A stretch of 64,000 bases of DNA from Microbulbifer pacificus (GTDB lineage Bacteria; Pseudomonadota; Gammaproteobacteria; Pseudomonadales; Cellvibrionaceae), in contig NZ_PREV01000026.1 in the NCBI RefSeq assembly GCF_002959965.1, positions 1,216,501 through 1,280,500 on the forward strand. Direction: 5' to 3'. The translations under genes were made by a program, and so were the position numbers. The notes below the pieces were generated by a model. The model did not search any database and was not told the origin of the DNA. It worked only from the letters and a program-made list of their open reading frames with translations. Positions 62,312-64,000 of this stretch are shown here, one piece after another; the stretch's first letter is position 1; the number at the start of each line of letters is the position of its first letter.

Positions 62312-63916
62312 TTGATTACCACCGCCAACATCACCATGCAGTTCGGTGCTTCACCGCTGTTTGAAAACATCTCCGCGAAGTTCGGCAATGGCAACCGCTA
62401 CGGCCTGATCGGGGCCAATGGCTGCGGCAAGTCCACCTTCATGAAGATTCTGAGCGGTGCGCTGGCGCCCACTGCCGGCAACGTCTCCATTGCCCCCGGC
62501 TGCACTCTCGGCATCCTGAGCCAGGACCAGTTTGCGTTCGAGGAATACACCGTGGTGGACGCGGTGATCATGGGCGATTCGCGCCTGTGGGAGATCAAGC
62601 AGGAGCGCGACCGCATCTACGGGCTTCCGGAAATGAGCGAAGAAGACGGCATGCGCGTGGCGGATCTGGAAGTGCAGTTTGCGGAGCTGGACGGCTACAG
62701 TGCGGAGAGCCGCGCGGGTGAGATCCTGCTGCAGGCCGGCATCGAGGAATCCTTCCACTTCGGCCTGATGAAGCAGGTCGCCCCGGGCTGGAAACTGCGG
62801 GTGCTGCTGGCGCAGGCACTGTTTGCGGACCCGGACATCCTGCTGCTGGACGAACCCACCAACAACCTGGATATCCACACCATTCAGTGGCTGGCGGAAG
62901 TGCTGAACCAGCGCAAGTCCACCATGATCATCATTTCCCACGACCGCCACTTCCTGAACCAGGTGTGCACACACATGGCGGACATCGACTACGGCGACCT
63001 GCGCATCTTCCCCGGTAACTACGAGGATTTTGTCGCGGCCTCCACCCTGATTCAGGACCAGCTGCACGCGGAGAACGCGAAGAAGACCGCTGAGTTGGAA
63101 GAGCTGCAATCGTTTGTAAACCGCTTCTCCGCCAACGCCTCCAAGGCCAAGCAGGCCAGTTCGCGCGCGAAGAAGATGGAAAAGATCCAGCTGGCGGAGA
63201 TCAAACCCTCCAGCCGCGTGAAACCCTATATCACCTTCCAGCAGAGCAAGAAGCTGCACCGTCAGGCGGTGGAGCTGGAAGGTTTGAGCCATGGATTTGA
63301 TGGGGAAACCCTGTTCCAAAACGGTGAGTTGCTGCTGGAAGCCGGCGCGCGCCTCGCGGTTATCGGCGAGAACGGTGTGGGCAAAACCACGTTTCTGCGC
63401 TGCCTGGTGAACGAGATTGAGGCCAACGACGGCACCGTAAAATGGTCCGAGAACGCGGCCATCGGCTACTGCCCACAGGACAGCAGTGCCGACTTCGACA
63501 ACGACCTCACCATTTTCGAGTGGATGTCCCAGTGGCGCCAACCCAAGCACGATGACCTCACCGTGCGCGGCATGCTCGGCCGCCTGCTGTTCACCGCCGA
63601 CGACGCCAACAAGAAGGCGCGCGTGTGTTCCGGTGGTGAGAAGAACCGCCTGCTGTTCGGCAAGCTGATGATGATGGACACCAATGTGCTGATCATGGAT
63701 GAGCCCACCAACCACCTGGATATGGAATCCATCGAGGCGCTGAACAAGGCGCTGCTGAAGTACGAAGGTACGCTCATCTTTGTGAGCCACGACCGCGAGT
63801 TTGTATCCTCGCTGGCGACGCGGGTGGTGGAGATCAAGGATCAGAGCCTGATCGATTTTCAGGGAACTTATGAAGAGTACCTGGCACACCGGGAGCAGCA
63901 GGCGCGCGCCGCCTGA
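62312..63916 (+). CDS. ybiT: ABC-F ATPase, YbiT-like
   Basis: The 534-residue protein has two ABC ATPase domains and no membrane segment, the ABC-F layout for ribosome-associated ATPases. The first domain has GANGCGKST and the degenerate signature [13 protein letters not shown] characteristic of YbiT. The second has [16 protein letters not shown] and [16 protein letters not shown]. The inter-domain linker (about 245-315) is highly charged. It begins with TTG behind GGGAC. E. coli YbiT is close in length and sequence. Confidence 0.93.
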   Translation: MITTANITMQFGASPLFENISAKFGNGNRYGLIGANGCGKSTFMKILSGALAPTAGNVSIAPGCTLGILSQDQFAFEEYTVVDAVIMGDSRLWEIKQERDRIYGLPEMSEEDGMRVADLEVQFAELDGYSAESRAGEILLQAGIEESFHFGLMKQVAPGWKLRVLLAQALFADPDILLLDEPTNNLDIHTIQWLAEVLNQRKSTMIIISHDRHFLNQVCTHMADIDYGDLRIFPGNYEDFVAASTLIQDQLHAENAKKTAELEELQSFVNRFSANASKAKQASSRAKKMEKIQLAEIKPSSRVKPYITFQQSKKLHRQAVELEGLSHGFDGETLFQNGELLLEAGARLAVIGENGVGKTTFLRCLVNEIEANDGTVKWSENAAIGYCPQDSSADFDNDLTIFEWMSQWRQPKHDDLTVRGMLGRLLFTADDANKKARVCSGGEKNRLLFGKLMMMDTNVLIMDEPTNHLDMESIEALNKALLKYEGTLIFVSHDREFVSSLATRVVEIKDQSLIDFQGTYEEYLAHREQQARAA

Positions 63917-63937
63917 TTACCGGCTCCAGTACACAAC

Positions 63938-63965
63938 AAAAACGCCGCACCCGCGGCGTTTTTTA
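63938..63965. terminator. Rho-independent terminator after ybiT
   Basis: Arms AAAAACGCCGC and GCGGCGTTTTT surround a four-base loop, with T- and A-runs that serve both strands. Confidence 0.87.
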
Positions 63966-64000
63966 TTTGAACATCAGTTCAGGGTTTTTCATCGACTTCA
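63963..64000 (-). CDS. Possible C-terminus of a gene beyond the right edge
   Basis: The minus strand reads KSMKNPELMFK before a TAA stop located just beyond the shared terminator. Only about eleven codons are inside the window, so neither product nor reality is certain; the position next to a bidirectional terminator supports it. Confidence 0.3.
   Translation of the reverse strand, partial: KSMKNPELMFK

Noticed and set aside
1..64000. CRISPR array, toxin-antitoxin, restriction or phage-defence system
   Set aside because: No regularly spaced repeats and no gene with recognisable defence-system motifs were seen.

Overview
The window reads as chromosome from a free-living marine gammaproteobacterium. 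Several gene neighbourhoods are those of the Pseudomonas/Cellvibrio side of the class: lgt-thyA-folA, rppH-ptsP, ygfB-pepP-ubiH-ubiI divergent from zapA-6S RNA-5-FCL, ilvA divergent from rpiA, and a TtpC-type TonB operon. High GC content, a secreted subtilisin with two chitin-binding-like modules, and several lipoprotein or Tat-exported envelope enzymes make a Microbulbifer-like genus plausible. That placement is an inference, because no rRNA gene lies in the window. No tRNA, phage, insertion sequence or CRISPR array was seen.

Layout. At 1-4362 a minus-strand operon runs DUF3450 protein, TtpC-like ExbB, ExbB, ExbD, TonB and a TPR protein cut by the window edge, and would energise outer-membrane receptors. 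At 4620-6867 lgt-thyA-folA lie on the minus strand. At 6935-14084 an NRDE protein is followed by three consecutive YcbB/LdtD-type L,D-transpeptidases and then a Tat-exported MepK-like endopeptidase, an expanded 3-3 peptidoglycan crosslinking module. At 14159-16160 are an imelysin lipoprotein and a HAD phosphatase. At 16427-19460 are rppH, with an unusual non-ATG start, and ptsP. At 19518-21078 are gcvT-gcvH. A transporter, a 2OG-Fe(II) oxygenase, a CBS protein, a CNNM-type protein and a rhomboid protease follow up to 27533.

At 27680-34030 is the ubiquinone/ZapA locus. UbiI-like, UbiH, PepP and YgfB run one way; a TIGR02449 coiled-coil protein, ZapA, 6S RNA and 5-formyltetrahydrofolate cyclo-ligase run the other. 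A 46-codon membrane protein gene too short for routine gene calling sits at 34126-34266. ilvA, rpiA, a transglycosylase lipoprotein and a DUF4168 protein follow. Then come the subtilisin, an AraC regulator, a DUF937-OmpA fusion, a VF530 protein and an M16 lipoprotein peptidase.

From about 47137 to 58361 the content turns accessory: alcohol dehydrogenase, two GNAT enzymes, a racemase, GFA and GST genes next to a WYL regulator, VOC, SRPBCC and DUF1993 proteins, and two unclassified exported proteins with HExxH motifs on either side of a DEAD-box helicase. The second of these overlaps the helicase gene by four bases. The window ends with an MsbA-like ABC exporter, a cold-shock protein, a DUF3667 protein and an ABC-F ATPase of the YbiT type.

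The strongest themes are peptidoglycan remodelling (three LD-transpeptidases, MepK, a transglycosylase lipoprotein, a DUF937-OmpA protein) and exported proteolysis (subtilisin, M16, rhomboid, two unclassified HExxH proteins). I saw no clear defence or mobile system. The best candidates for something undescribed are the triple LD-transpeptidase array, the helicase-coupled HExxH protein, and the motif shared by two upstream regions near the 6S RNA locus.
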